DNA of 64,000 nucleotides from Eutrophocola salsuginis (GTDB lineage Bacteria; Pseudomonadota; Gammaproteobacteria; Pseudomonadales; Pseudohongiellaceae), in the NCBI GenBank assembly GCA_038147195.1, contig JAYQTB010000004.1:2232001-2296000 (forward strand), read 5' to 3'. Of this stretch, positions 1 to 7,963 are shown piece by piece. Numbering within the stretch: the stretch's first letter is position 1; every line of letters begins with the position of its first letter. The notes below the pieces were generated by a model. That model was not told where the DNA came from. It saw nothing but the letters and a program-made list of their open reading frames with translations, and did no database searches. A program made the translations under genes and the position numbers.

Positions 1-2
1 TG

Positions 3-593
3 CTCGGGGGGCTGGTCAACAAGGAGATAGTCAGCCTACTCAACCGCAACGGCGGCAAGGCGATCGGCATCACCGGAAAGGACGGAGACTTCATTCGCGC
101 GCGCAAGATGACCGTCACGCGCAAGACCGCAGAGATGCAGGCCCCCGAAATCATCGACATCGGCCATGTAGGAGAAGTAGCGGGCATGAATCCGGACATC
201 ATTCAGATGCTCAAGGGCAGCGACTTCATTCCGGTGATCGCGCCGATAGGCGCTGATGAAACCGGCCAATCTTACAACATCAATGCCGACATCGTTGCCG
301 GTAAGGTGGCGCAGATGGTCATGGCGGAAAAGCTGATCCTGCTGACCAACATTGCCGGCGTACAAGACAAGGACGGCAAGGTGCTGACCGGGCTGACGAC
401 TGCCCAGGTCAACGCACTCATCGACGACGGCACCATTCACGGCGGCATGCTGCCGAAAATCAACTGTGCACTGGACGCGGTGAATTCCGGTGTGACCAGC
501 GCACAGATCATCGACGGCAGGGTGCCCCACGCGGTCCTGCTGGAAGTATTTACCGACGAAGGCATAGGCACACTGATCACCAACAGGCACTAG
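3..593 (+). CDS. argB: Acetylglutamate kinase, 3' part
   Basis: Phosphorylates N-acetyl-L-glutamate in arginine biosynthesis, in the cytoplasm. The window starts inside the gene; the open frame begins at base 3 and covers roughly the last 196 residues of a family usually near 300. Visible family signatures are GGKAIGITGKDG near the start, the NINADIVAGKVA segment that shapes the substrate site, LLTNIAGVQDKDGKVL and the C-terminal GGMLPKI block followed by a conserved IIDGRVPHAVLLE stretch. The N-terminal ATP-binding glycine loop lies outside the window. slmA follows after 23 bases on the same strand, an order common in gammaproteobacteria. Identification is secure; completeness cannot be judged. 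Confidence 0.95.
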   Translation, partial: LGGLVNKEIVSLLNRNGGKAIGITGKDGDFIRARKMTVTRKTAEMQAPEIIDIGHVGEVAGMNPDIIQMLKGSDFIPVIAPIGADETGQSYNINADIVAGKVAQMVMAEKLILLTNIAGVQDKDGKVLTGLTTAQVNALIDDGTIHGGMLPKINCALDAVNSGVTSAQIIDGRVPHAVLLEVFTDEGIGTLITNRH

Positions 594-616
594 CCACACC
601 ACGGGCGAGTACAGTT

Positions 617-1219
617 ATGGCAAGAGAACCTGGCGCAAAGAAAGAAGCGATCCTCAGGGCACTAGCCCAGATGCTGGAGAATAACCCCGGCGGACGCATT
701 ACAACCGCCGCCCTGGCCGCGGAAGTTGGTGTGTCTGAAGCGGCTCTTTACCGGCACTTTCCCAGCAAGGCCCGCATGTTCGAAGGCCTGATTGGGTTCA
801 TGGAAGACACCCTATTTTCCCGCATCAACCGCATTGTCAGTGAAGGCTCGAACGCCCTGGTCCAGTGTGAAAAGATCATCCTGCTCGTGTTGACCTTCGC
901 GGAAAAGAATCCCGGCATCAGCCGCGTGCTCAATGGCGATGCGCTGGTCGGTGAAACCGACCGCCTGCGCGACCGCGCCAGCCAGATCTACAAGAGGCTT
1001 GACACCCAGCTCAAGCAGATCTTCCGCGAGGCGGAAATCCGTGAAGGCATCCGGACCAGGCTAAGCCCGTCAGTCACCTCAAACCTGATCCTGACCTTCA
1101 TCGAGGGCAAGATCAGCCAGTACGTGCGTACGGATTTTTACCAAAAGCCAACTGACCTGTTCTCGGAACAGTGGATCTACCTGAACCAGGAGTTGTTCCG
1201 CCAGCGCGTCGGTCAGTGA
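617..1219 (+). CDS. slmA: Nucleoid occlusion factor SlmA (TetR family)
   Basis: DNA-binding protein that blocks FtsZ ring assembly over the nucleoid. The 200-residue length is typical. The N-terminal TetR helix-turn-helix is seen as TTAALAAEVGVSEAALYRHF (about residues 31-50) followed by PSKARMFEGLI; the rest is the helical dimer and FtsZ-binding domain. It lies 23 bases behind argB, the usual gammaproteobacterial arrangement, which separates it from ordinary TetR repressors that sit next to transporters. No obvious own promoter was seen, so it is probably read from the argB side. Confidence 0.93.
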   Translation: MAREPGAKKEAILRALAQMLENNPGGRITTAALAAEVGVSEAALYRHFPSKARMFEGLIGFMEDTLFSRINRIVSEGSNALVQCEKIILLVLTFAEKNPGISRVLNGDALVGETDRLRDRASQIYKRLDTQLKQIFREAEIREGIRTRLSPSVTSNLILTFIEGKISQYVRTDFYQKPTDLFSEQWIYLNQELFRQRVGQ

Positions 1220-1362
1220 GGGAATTTCAAGGAAAGGGTCGCGCCGCTGTCCAATGGAGGTTGAACAATTCCCGAAGGTAATTGATGTTTTTCTTGGCTA
1301 TGCTCAAGGTTTATGCTTTATCGTTTCCTACAGACTGCACTTGGTGTAGCACGCGGGCGCGA

Positions 1363-1652
1363 TCATCCTGGCTGTGCCGCCTGCGACTCGAGCGCTAGCG
1401 CCTGGGTTTCAAGTTCTTCAGCGGTCAGTGCCCTCATCACGGCCTGGATGACCAAACCCTTTTAGTTTATCACCTCGTAACCAATCCTCACGAATTCCGG
1501 CGGTACCTGCGAACCGCGAAACAGGTTGCCTTATTTGACATAGTAGCGGTAAATATTGGCAGACATTGCCAGCAGTACTCTTAGTGCCAGGATCCAAATG
1601 ATGAGTTGTGCCTGTAATTTACGGATAGGTTTCAGTCGGTAAAAGTATTAAG
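1363..1652 (-). pseudogene. Decayed small ORF with in-frame stops
   Basis: The 480-base gap between slmA and pyrE is not empty. On the minus strand one frame reads a protein-like stretch (KLQAQLIIWILALRVLLAMS, then ANIYRYYVK), a TAA, then GNLFRGSQVPPEFVRIGYE, another TAA, then a segment with ALTAEELETQALALESQAA, ending at TGA 1363-1365. All three segments stay in the same frame, which fits a gene killed by nonsense mutations better than chance. A further TAA lies upstream and no start codon can be assigned. I do not recognise the family; the first part looks like a transmembrane helix. The rest of the gap (1220-1362, 1653-1699) shows nothing clear. Confidence 0.5.
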
Positions 1653-1699
1653 GGTAAGGCTTTATGCAGCCTGAACGTGATACACGCCCTTATCCATAC

Positions 1700-2347
1700 T
1701 CATATACCGTATTGTTCCTGATAGGTTTTCATTGCCACAAGATAGGTCGCCAGCGTCTCATCCTGCTGCTCCTCCAAGTATCCGATGATCTGTTGAAGGT
1801 TAATGATACTGATGACCGGAATTGAAAATTCCTGTTCTATCTCCTGTATCGCGGAAAGGTCTGTCTTGCCCTTTTCCTGTCTGTCCAGGGCAACCACGAC
1901 ACCGGCAGCCTGAGCCCCTGCGGTGGCAATTATTTCCATAGTCTCGCGAATGGCAGTCCCGGCCGTAATCACATCGTCGATAACCAGGACCCGATTCTTC
2001 AGGGACGAGCCTACAATATTGCCGCCTTCCCCGTGATCCTTGGCTTCCTTGCGGTTAAAACACCACGGAATGTCCTGCTTGAATTCCTGCCAAAATGCTA
2101 TTGAGGCCGCGGAAGCCAAAGGAATGCCCTTATAGGCCGGACCGAAGATGATATCAAAATCAAGGCCGGAATTTTTGATCGCGGTCGCATAAGATCTGCC
2201 CAGAAAACCTAGGGCGGCACCGGTATTGAACAGGCCTGCGTTGAAGAAATACGGGCTTTCCCGGCCTGATTTCAGGGTAAATTCGCCAAATCGCAGAATC
2301 TCGTGTTCGGTGACGAAGTTTAGAAATTGTTTCTGGAAGTCCTGCAT
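1700..2347 (-). CDS. pyrE: Orotate phosphoribosyltransferase
   Basis: Transfers the phosphoribosyl group of PRPP to orotate, giving OMP in pyrimidine biosynthesis. 215 residues, the usual bacterial length. The PRPP-binding motif VLVIDDVITAGTA is clear near residues 120-132, and the N-terminal LKSGRESPYFFNAG and the FGPAYKGIPLA loop are both family hallmarks. It sits 28 bases downstream of rph on the same strand, the classic rph-pyrE pair. In enterobacteria that spacer carries an attenuator; I see no strong hairpin with a T-run here, so attenuation is not supported. Confidence 0.96.
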   Translation of the reverse strand: MQDFQKQFLNFVTEHEILRFGEFTLKSGRESPYFFNAGLFNTGAALGFLGRSYATAIKNSGLDFDIIFGPAYKGIPLASAASIAFWQEFKQDIPWCFNRKEAKDHGEGGNIVGSSLKNRVLVIDDVITAGTAIRETMEIIATAGAQAAGVVVALDRQEKGKTDLSAIQEIEQEFSIPVISIINLQQIIGYLEEQQDETLATYLVAMKTYQEQYGI

Positions 2348-2375
2348 AGAATGTTTCCTTGTTCTTAATTACTTA

Positions 2376-3113
2376 CTATGGTGCCAGATGCCCCAAAGTA
2401 GATTTTTGCACGTCGAAGAGCTGATTGATGCCGTGCCGGGCAAGGTTGATCATGGCGTTCAGATCATCCAAGCTGAACTGACCATTCTCACCGGTACCCT
2501 GGATCTCGATGAAGCCGCCCTGGTCGGTCATCACCACATTCATATCTGTCTCAGCGGAGGAATCCTCCGCGTAATCCAGGTCGAGTACCGGCTCACCCTT
2601 GAAAATGCCGACAGACACCGAGGCGATCATCTGCTGCAGCGGGTTTTCGCTTACCAGGTTTTTCTCCAGCATGTGGTTTATGGCATCGGCCAGCGCTACG
2701 CAGCCCCCAGTGATGGACGCGGTACGGGTACCCCCGTCCGCCTGGATGACATCGCAGTCGATCTTGATGGTGTTCTCACCAAGCTTCTTCAGGTCCACGG
2801 CTGCGCGCAGTGAGCGACCGATGAGGCGCTGGATCTCCTGCGTGCGTCCGCTCTGTTTGCCTCGCGCCGCCTCGCGTTCCATGCGGTCACCGGTGGAACG
2901 AGGCAGCATGCCGTATTCGGCGGTCACCCAGCCCTGTCCGCTGCCTTTCAGGAAACGGGGGACGTTTTCTTCCACCGATGCCGTGCAGATGACACGTGTA
3001 TCCCCGAATTCCACCAGCACCGATCCCTCCGCATGCTTGGTGAAGCGGCGGGTGATGGCGATTCCGCGCAGGTCATTCGCCTGCCTGCCGCTTGGCCTGG
3101 TTGTTCCTGACAT
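2376..3113 (-). CDS. rph: Ribonuclease PH
   Basis: Phosphorolytic 3'-5' exoribonuclease that trims tRNA 3' ends. The start chosen is the ATG at 3113 (protein begins MSGTTRPSGRQ), because GAGGAA lies just upstream with good spacing; the in-frame ATG at 3128 has no ribosome site. That gives 245 residues, close to the family norm of about 240. RNase PH fold signatures include GSVLVEFGDTRVICTASVEE, the basic RSTGDRMEREAARGKQSGRT loop, CDVIQADGGTRTASITGG, and ETDMNVVMTDQG with phosphate- and metal-site residues. It is divergent from yicC with only about 100 bases between, so the two share a promoter region. Confidence 0.96.
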   Translation of the reverse strand: MSGTTRPSGRQANDLRGIAITRRFTKHAEGSVLVEFGDTRVICTASVEENVPRFLKGSGQGWVTAEYGMLPRSTGDRMEREAARGKQSGRTQEIQRLIGRSLRAAVDLKKLGENTIKIDCDVIQADGGTRTASITGGCVALADAINHMLEKNLVSENPLQQMIASVSVGIFKGEPVLDLDYAEDSSAETDMNVVMTDQGGFIEIQGTGENGQFSLDDLNAMINLARHGINQLFDVQKSTLGHLAP

Positions 3114-3214
3114 GCATTCCTCTCTCATAAATTGCGCAAGACGTGTATTTTATAATGGATTGCAAATCCGCTATAGTTCGTTCCCACTTTAATTAGTTTG
3201 CCCCGGTCCTACCT

Positions 3215-4081
3215 ATGACAAGCAGTATGACGGCTTTTGCCCGTAAGCAGGCCGATTTCCCGTGGGGCTCCCTGATCTGGGAAATCCGTTCGGTCAATCA
3301 CCGTTACCTAGAACCGTCTTTTCGCCTGCCAGAGCAGTTCCGCCATATAGAAACTGGCCTGCGTGACCTGCTGCGCAACAAGATCAGCCGAGGCAAGATC
3401 GAGGCGCAGCTGAAGTTCCAGCCGGACACCTCCGAATCCGGTCGCATGCCCATCAACGAGGCCATGCTGGTCCAGCTCGGTAAGGCCATCGCCCAGGTCG
3501 AATCACAAACCGACAATACCTCCAGCCCCAGCCCGCTGGAGATTCTCAAGTGGCCCGGCATCATTCAGGTACAGGAGCAGGATGCGAAGGAGCTGGGAGA
3601 ACAATCGCTGGGCCTGTTCAAGGCAACCCTGGCCATCCTATCGGAGCACCGTGCTCGCGAGGGCAAGGAACTGAAGGCTGCGGTGGAAAGCCGGCTTGCC
3701 GCCATTGAGGGCATCATCGTCGACATCCGCGACTCACTGCCAGACATTCTGGCCAAACAAAAGAACCGGCTGCACGAACAAATCAGCGCGCTGGAACAAG
3801 AAATCGAACCCGGCCGCCTGGAGCAGGAACTAGTGCTGGTCATGGTGAAGGCCGACATCGCCGAAGAGCTGGACCGACTGGAAGCCCACGTGAAAGAGAT
3901 ACGCCACGCGCTCTCCCGCAAGGAGCCGGTCGGCCGCCGCCTGGACTTCCTGATGCAGGAACTGAACCGCGAAGCCAACACAATCTGTTCCAAGGCGGTG
4001 GTGACGGAAACCACGCTCAACGCGGTGGAACTGAAAGTTCTCATCGAACAGATGCGCGAACAGGTGCAGAATATCGAATAG
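3215..4081 (+). CDS. yicC: YicC-family endoribonuclease
   Basis: Member of the YicC/YloC family, described in E. coli as an endoribonuclease affecting small-RNA stability. 288 residues, full length. The N-terminal MTSSMTAFAR and the WEIRSVNHRYLE block are characteristic, as is the C-terminal GRRLDFLMQELNREANTICS stretch. A long charged helical middle (about residues 140-220) separates them. It is divergent from rph and precedes gmk by 69 bases, the conserved rph / yicC-gmk layout. Confidence 0.93.
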   Translation: MTSSMTAFARKQADFPWGSLIWEIRSVNHRYLEPSFRLPEQFRHIETGLRDLLRNKISRGKIEAQLKFQPDTSESGRMPINEAMLVQLGKAIAQVESQTDNTSSPSPLEILKWPGIIQVQEQDAKELGEQSLGLFKATLAILSEHRAREGKELKAAVESRLAAIEGIIVDIRDSLPDILAKQKNRLHEQISALEQEIEPGRLEQELVLVMVKADIAEELDRLEAHVKEIRHALSRKEPVGRRLDFLMQELNREANTICSKAVVTETTLNAVELKVLIEQMREQVQNIE

Positions 4082-4150
4082 CCAGCCTGGCTGCCGTACC
4101 CGCTTTATCCTCATTCGGCTTTTATAGAAAGAAGGAAGAAAAATAACAAC

Positions 4151-4780
4151 ATGCCCCACGGTATCCTGTTTCTCATCTCAGCACCATCCGGAGCCGGCAA
4201 GACCAGCCTTGTCAACGCCCTTTTGGAATCCCGTGGCGAAGTCATCGAGCGTCTTTGCGTCTCCGTTTCCCATACCACACGGGAGAAACGCCCCGGCGAG
4301 GAGAACGGCCACAACTACCATTTCGTCACCGTCGATGAATTCAGGGCAATGGCAGCCAACGACGCCTTCTTGGAACATGCCGAGGTCTTCGGAAACCTGT
4401 ACGGCACCTCGAAAGCCTGGGTAGAGGAGCGCCTGGCCAGCGGCTGGGACGTGATTCTGGAAATCGACTGGCAAGGAGCCAGTCAGGTGCAGGACCTGAT
4501 GCCGGCGGCGGTCAGCATCTTCATCCTGCCCCCCTCGCTGAAATCCCTGCGCGAGCGCCTGACCGAGCGCGGCCAGGACAAAACAGAAGTCATTGAGAAG
4601 CGCATGGCCGAAGCCGTGAACGAGATGTCCCATTTCAACCAGGCCGACTACATCATTTTCAATGATAATTTCGATACCGCCCTTGAAGACATGCTGGCGG
4701 TAATACGCAGCGCCCGCCTGTCCTGGGCCTATCAGACGGACGAGAACTGTAAACTCTTGGACCAAATTATTAACGGATAA
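4151..4780 (+). CDS. gmk: Guanylate kinase
   Basis: Phosphorylates GMP to GDP with ATP; essential for GTP and (p)ppGpp precursor supply. 209 residues. Walker A loop APSGAGKTS lies near residues 9-17, the GMP-binding SHTTREKRPGEENGHNYHFV block follows, and FLEHAEVFGNLYGTS and ILEIDWQGA are typical. It is followed by rpoZ and spoT, tying nucleotide supply to the stringent response genes, as in many gammaproteobacteria. Confidence 0.96.
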   Translation: MPHGILFLISAPSGAGKTSLVNALLESRGEVIERLCVSVSHTTREKRPGEENGHNYHFVTVDEFRAMAANDAFLEHAEVFGNLYGTSKAWVEERLASGWDVILEIDWQGASQVQDLMPAAVSIFILPPSLKSLRERLTERGQDKTEVIEKRMAEAVNEMSHFNQADYIIFNDNFDTALEDMLAVIRSARLSWAYQTDENCKLLDQIING

Positions 4781-4875
4781 AACCTTGTCGAATCTCGGCC
4801 CCTAGGGGCCTATTACCTTCGGAACGGGGGCTTCCGCTCTACAAATCCCCCAGGTTTCGCGGGCCGCCTTGGTCC

Positions 4876-4904
4876 TTGTTCCTTGCACCTAGTGCCTTTA
4901 TAAT
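4876..4904 (+). promoter_or_regulatory. Candidate sigma70 promoter for rpoZ
   Basis: TTGTTC (4876-4881) and a perfect TATAAT (4899-4904) are separated by 17 bases. The -10 lies about 53 bases before the rpoZ ATG. The -35 is weak, so the call rests mainly on the -10, the spacing and the location. Confidence 0.55.
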
Positions 4905-4956
4905 GCTTGGCCCTAGGTCCCAATCCACCCAAGCACCTGAAAATATAGGAATAACT

Positions 4957-5313
4957 ATGGCCCGTATCACCGTTGAAGATTGCCTGGACAAAGTCGACAA
5001 TCGTTTTGACCTGGTCATGGTTGCCAGCAAGCGCGCCCGTCAGTTACAAACCGGCGGCAAGGACCCTATGGTTTCCGAGGATAACGACAAGCCGACCGTG
5101 CTTGCCTTGCGCGAAATCGCCGAAGGCTTCATCACATCGACCATCCTGACCGAATTACACGACGAAGAGCCTGAAGATACGCTGGTAGGTATAGAGGCCA
5201 TGAAGAGTCTCGATATATCAATCGAGGAAGCCATGGACGCGGTCCTGGTCCCCGAAGACGATGATGAAGTCGTTGACGACACCCCGGCCGGCGCGGACGA
5301 AGACAGCGAATAA
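4957..5313 (+). CDS. rpoZ: RNA polymerase omega subunit
   Basis: Small subunit that helps assemble RNA polymerase and forms part of a ppGpp-binding site. Start chosen at 4957 (MARITVEDCLDK), preceded by AGGA at a suitable distance; a longer reading frame from 4876 adds residues that match no omega protein and overlaps the candidate promoter. Length 118 residues, with the conserved NRFDLVMVASKRARQL and KPTVLALREIAEG blocks and an acidic C-terminal tail (residues about 100-118), longer than in E. coli. Its own promoter lies upstream and an intrinsic terminator directly follows, so spoT is probably transcribed at least partly on its own. Confidence 0.95.
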   Translation: MARITVEDCLDKVDNRFDLVMVASKRARQLQTGGKDPMVSEDNDKPTVLALREIAEGFITSTILTELHDEEPEDTLVGIEAMKSLDISIEEAMDAVLVPEDDDEVVDDTPAGADEDSE

Positions 5314-5334
5314 CCCCCACTAAAGACTAAACAG

Positions 5335-5366
5335 AAAGGGCGACTTATCAGTTGCCCTTTTTTATT
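5335..5366 (+). terminator. Intrinsic terminator after rpoZ
   Basis: Ten-base stem AAAGGGCGAC / GTTGCCCTTT (one G-T pair) with a six-base loop, continuing into a run of T. It sits 22 bases behind the rpoZ stop. Confidence 0.85.
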
Positions 5367-5459
5367 TTCCTCTCGAAAACCCAAAAAATCGGGCGGCTTG
5401 TCTTCTGACCCGCCAGCCCCCATCATGGCTGTCCGCAGTCTAAAAAATGACGCCCCGTT

Positions 5460-7571
5460 ATGATAACGATCGAACAATTTGCAAAGGATCTGAACAGCTA
5501 CATGGGCGCAGCCCAGGCGGACCTTGTGCGCCGCGCCTATTACTATGCCGAACAGGCCCATGATGGCCAGTACCGCCGCACCGGCGAGGATTACGTCACC
5601 CACCCGCTGGCCGTGGCCGAGATCCTGCGCGAAATGCATATGGACCATCAGAGCCTGATCGCCGCCATGCTGCATGACGTCATCGAGGATACCGGCGTTA
5701 CCAAGGAAGCCATCCAGGGCCAGTTCGGTGAGACCGTGGCGAACCTGGTCGACGGCGTCAGCAAACTGAACCAGATTGAATTTTCGACACGTGCCGAGGC
5801 ACAGGCGGAAAACTTTCAGAAGATGGCTCTGGCCATGGCAAAAGATATCCGCGTCATCTTGGTGAAGATCGCCGACCGCCTCCACAACATGCGTACGCTC
5901 GAAGTGCTCAGCCCTGACAAACAGAAACGCATCTCCAGGGAGACCTTGGAAATCTATGCCCCCATCGCCAACCGGCTGGGCATGCATAACATCCGTCTTG
6001 AATTCGAGGAACGGGGTTTCAAGACACTGTATCCGCTGCGCGCGCCACGCATCGATGCCGCGGTAAGAAACGTCAGCGGCTACCGCAAGGAGCTGGTGTC
6101 GCAAGTGCAGACAGCACTGGAAGCCTGCTTGAAACGTGAAGGCATGCCCGGTCGCGTGATCGGTCGCGAGAAACACCTATATAGTATCTATCGCAAGATG
6201 CGCGACAAGCGCCGCTCGTTTCGTGAGATCACCGACGTGTTTGCCTTTCGCATCGTGACCGATTCCGTCGATACCTGCTATCGCATTCTCGGCGCCGTAC
6301 ACAGCCTCTACAAACCGGTACCAGGCAAGTTCAAGGACTACATCGCCATCCCGAAAGTGAACGGCTACCAATCTCTGCATACCACGTTGTTCGGTATGTA
6401 CGGCGTGCCCATCGAGATCCAGATTCGCACCGAGGAGATGGAGCAGATGGCCAGCAACGGCATCGCCGCGCACTGGCTTTACAAGTCGTCCGACGACACA
6501 CCGAACCAGAGCCACATCCGCGCACGCCAGTGGGTACAGGATCTATTGGAAATGCAGAAGCACGCGGGCAACTCGCTGGAGTTCATCGAGCACGTGAAGA
6601 CCGATCTGTTCCCGGACGAGATCTATGTGTTCACGCCAAAGGGCTCGATTCTTGAGCTGCCCGCCGGATCCACGCCAGTGGATTTCGCCTATGCCGTACA
6701 CACCGACGTCGGCAATTCCTGTGTCGCCTGCCGTATCAATAAGCGGCTGGCGCCGTTGAGTGAGCGTCTCAGCAGCGGGCAGACTGTGGAAATCATTGCC
6801 TCGGGCAATCAGCCAAATCCGGCCTGGCTGGGCTTCGCCGTCACCGGCAAGGCCCGCAGCAACATCCGCCACTTCCTGAAGAACCAGCGCCGCTCAGAAG
6901 CCATCGCGTTGGGCCGGCGCCTGCTCAACAAGACCCTGTCCAGTTTCGGCTACCACCTGTCGAACATCTCCAAGGACAAGATCGGCGGCCTGCTCGAGCA
7001 GACTGATTTCGACGTGCTGGATGACCTGCTCGAAGACATCGGCCTCGGCAATCGCATGGCCTACATCGTCGCGCGGCGCCTGATCCCCAGCGAGAGCGGC
7101 GAGGAATTCGCGCCCGACTCGGACGATTCATCCATGGCCATTCGCGGAGCCGAAGGCATGCTGATGAGCTTCGCCAAGTGCTGCCACCCCATACCGGGCG
7201 ATTCCATCGTCGGTTACGTCAGTGCGGGGCGCGGCATGATCGTGCACAGGGAAACCTGCAACAACGTCGCAGAGATCCGTAACGACCCAAAGAAATACAT
7301 CAACCTGCGCTGGGATCCGACGGTCGGCGGCGAATTCCCCGTGGAGCTGCGGGTCGAACTGGAACACCAGCGCGGCATCATCGCCACGCTCGCCAACGCC
7401 ATCAGTTCGGCCGAGGGCAATATCGAGAAGATCGGCACATCCGACCGCGACGCCAGCTTCAGCATCGTCAACCTTACGCTGAGCGTACGTAACCGCGTCC
7501 ACCTGGCGAACGTAATGAAAAAGGTCAGGATGCTGAAATCCGTTTCGAAAGTGACACGCGTGAAGAACTAG
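5460..7571 (+). CDS. spoT: Bifunctional (p)ppGpp synthetase/hydrolase SpoT
   Basis: Makes and degrades (p)ppGpp, the stringent alarmone. 703 residues, matching SpoT rather than a small alarmone enzyme. Order of domains: HD hydrolase (HDVIEDT near residue 73, RLHNMRTLEVL near 145), synthetase (DVFAFRIV, then KDYIAIPKVNGYQSLHTT near 285-310), TGS (DEIYVFTPKGSILELPAGST near 390), a helical/zinc-finger region with AKCCHPIPGDSIVGY, and a C-terminal ACT domain. An intact HD motif supports hydrolase activity and so SpoT rather than RelA. Gene order rpoZ-spoT is conserved; recG, which normally lies close behind, is displaced here by a PQQ dehydrogenase gene. Confidence 0.96.
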   Translation: MITIEQFAKDLNSYMGAAQADLVRRAYYYAEQAHDGQYRRTGEDYVTHPLAVAEILREMHMDHQSLIAAMLHDVIEDTGVTKEAIQGQFGETVANLVDGVSKLNQIEFSTRAEAQAENFQKMALAMAKDIRVILVKIADRLHNMRTLEVLSPDKQKRISRETLEIYAPIANRLGMHNIRLEFEERGFKTLYPLRAPRIDAAVRNVSGYRKELVSQVQTALEACLKREGMPGRVIGREKHLYSIYRKMRDKRRSFREITDVFAFRIVTDSVDTCYRILGAVHSLYKPVPGKFKDYIAIPKVNGYQSLHTTLFGMYGVPIEIQIRTEEMEQMASNGIAAHWLYKSSDDTPNQSHIRARQWVQDLLEMQKHAGNSLEFIEHVKTDLFPDEIYVFTPKGSILELPAGSTPVDFAYAVHTDVGNSCVACRINKRLAPLSERLSSGQTVEIIASGNQPNPAWLGFAVTGKARSNIRHFLKNQRRSEAIALGRRLLNKTLSSFGYHLSNISKDKIGGLLEQTDFDVLDDLLEDIGLGNRMAYIVARRLIPSESGEEFAPDSDDSSMAIRGAEGMLMSFAKCCHPIPGDSIVGYVSAGRGMIVHRETCNNVAEIRNDPKKYINLRWDPTVGGEFPVELRVELEHQRGIIATLANAISSAEGNIEKIGTSDRDASFSIVNLTLSVRNRVHLANVMKKVRMLKSVSKVTRVKN

Positions 7572-7963
7572 TCTGCCTGTATTTTTACCAAGCTCTTCCA
7601 TGGTTCGTTGTCGTCGTTCTTTCTAGTACCGCCGGTTTTTCGATCACCCTTGCTAATTGCCAGTGCATCGGCGACGAGCTGCTGGGCAGCCATAGACGGT
7701 GAGCTTTTTCACCTAATCGAAGGCGCCGGTGTGGAAGACGCGAGTGACAGCGTCGAAATCGGTGGTGGCGCTGTGTACGACAACAGCGATATGGATACTG
7801 TGGTTCTGGGTCATGACCTTCTAATCCACACAATCCTGGCTCGGCTGCCTTGAGCTCGCGGATTCCGCCTTCCATGGGGCTATATGCGTGCTTTTCCCGA
7901 ATTGGGCAAGCCTGTAATATGGCCAGTCCGAGAAAAACAATAATCTGTACTCAGGGGACTCTC
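7572..7963. other. Gap between spoT and the PQQ dehydrogenase
   Basis: 392 bases. An open frame on + at 7608-7853 (81 codons) and one on - at 7585-7875 exist, but neither looks like a known family, neither has a convincing ribosome site, and they overlap each other. The stretch may hold a gene remnant. The last 40 bases serve as the leader of the next gene, with GGGGA before its ATG. Confidence 0.4.

Noticed and set aside
1363..1652. Functional small gene between slmA and pyrE
   Set aside because: Two or three in-frame TAA stops and no start codon.
5040..6176. 378-codon minus-strand frame opposite rpoZ/spoT
   Set aside because: It is the antisense shadow of two well-conserved genes and matches no family.
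7585..7875. Open frames on both strands after spoT as real genes
   Set aside because: They overlap each other, have no known motifs and no ribosome sites; ridA, often found here, could not be recovered in any frame.
7850..7963. Longer N terminus for the PQQ dehydrogenase
   Set aside because: It would bury the signal peptide; the ATG at 7964 has a ribosome site.
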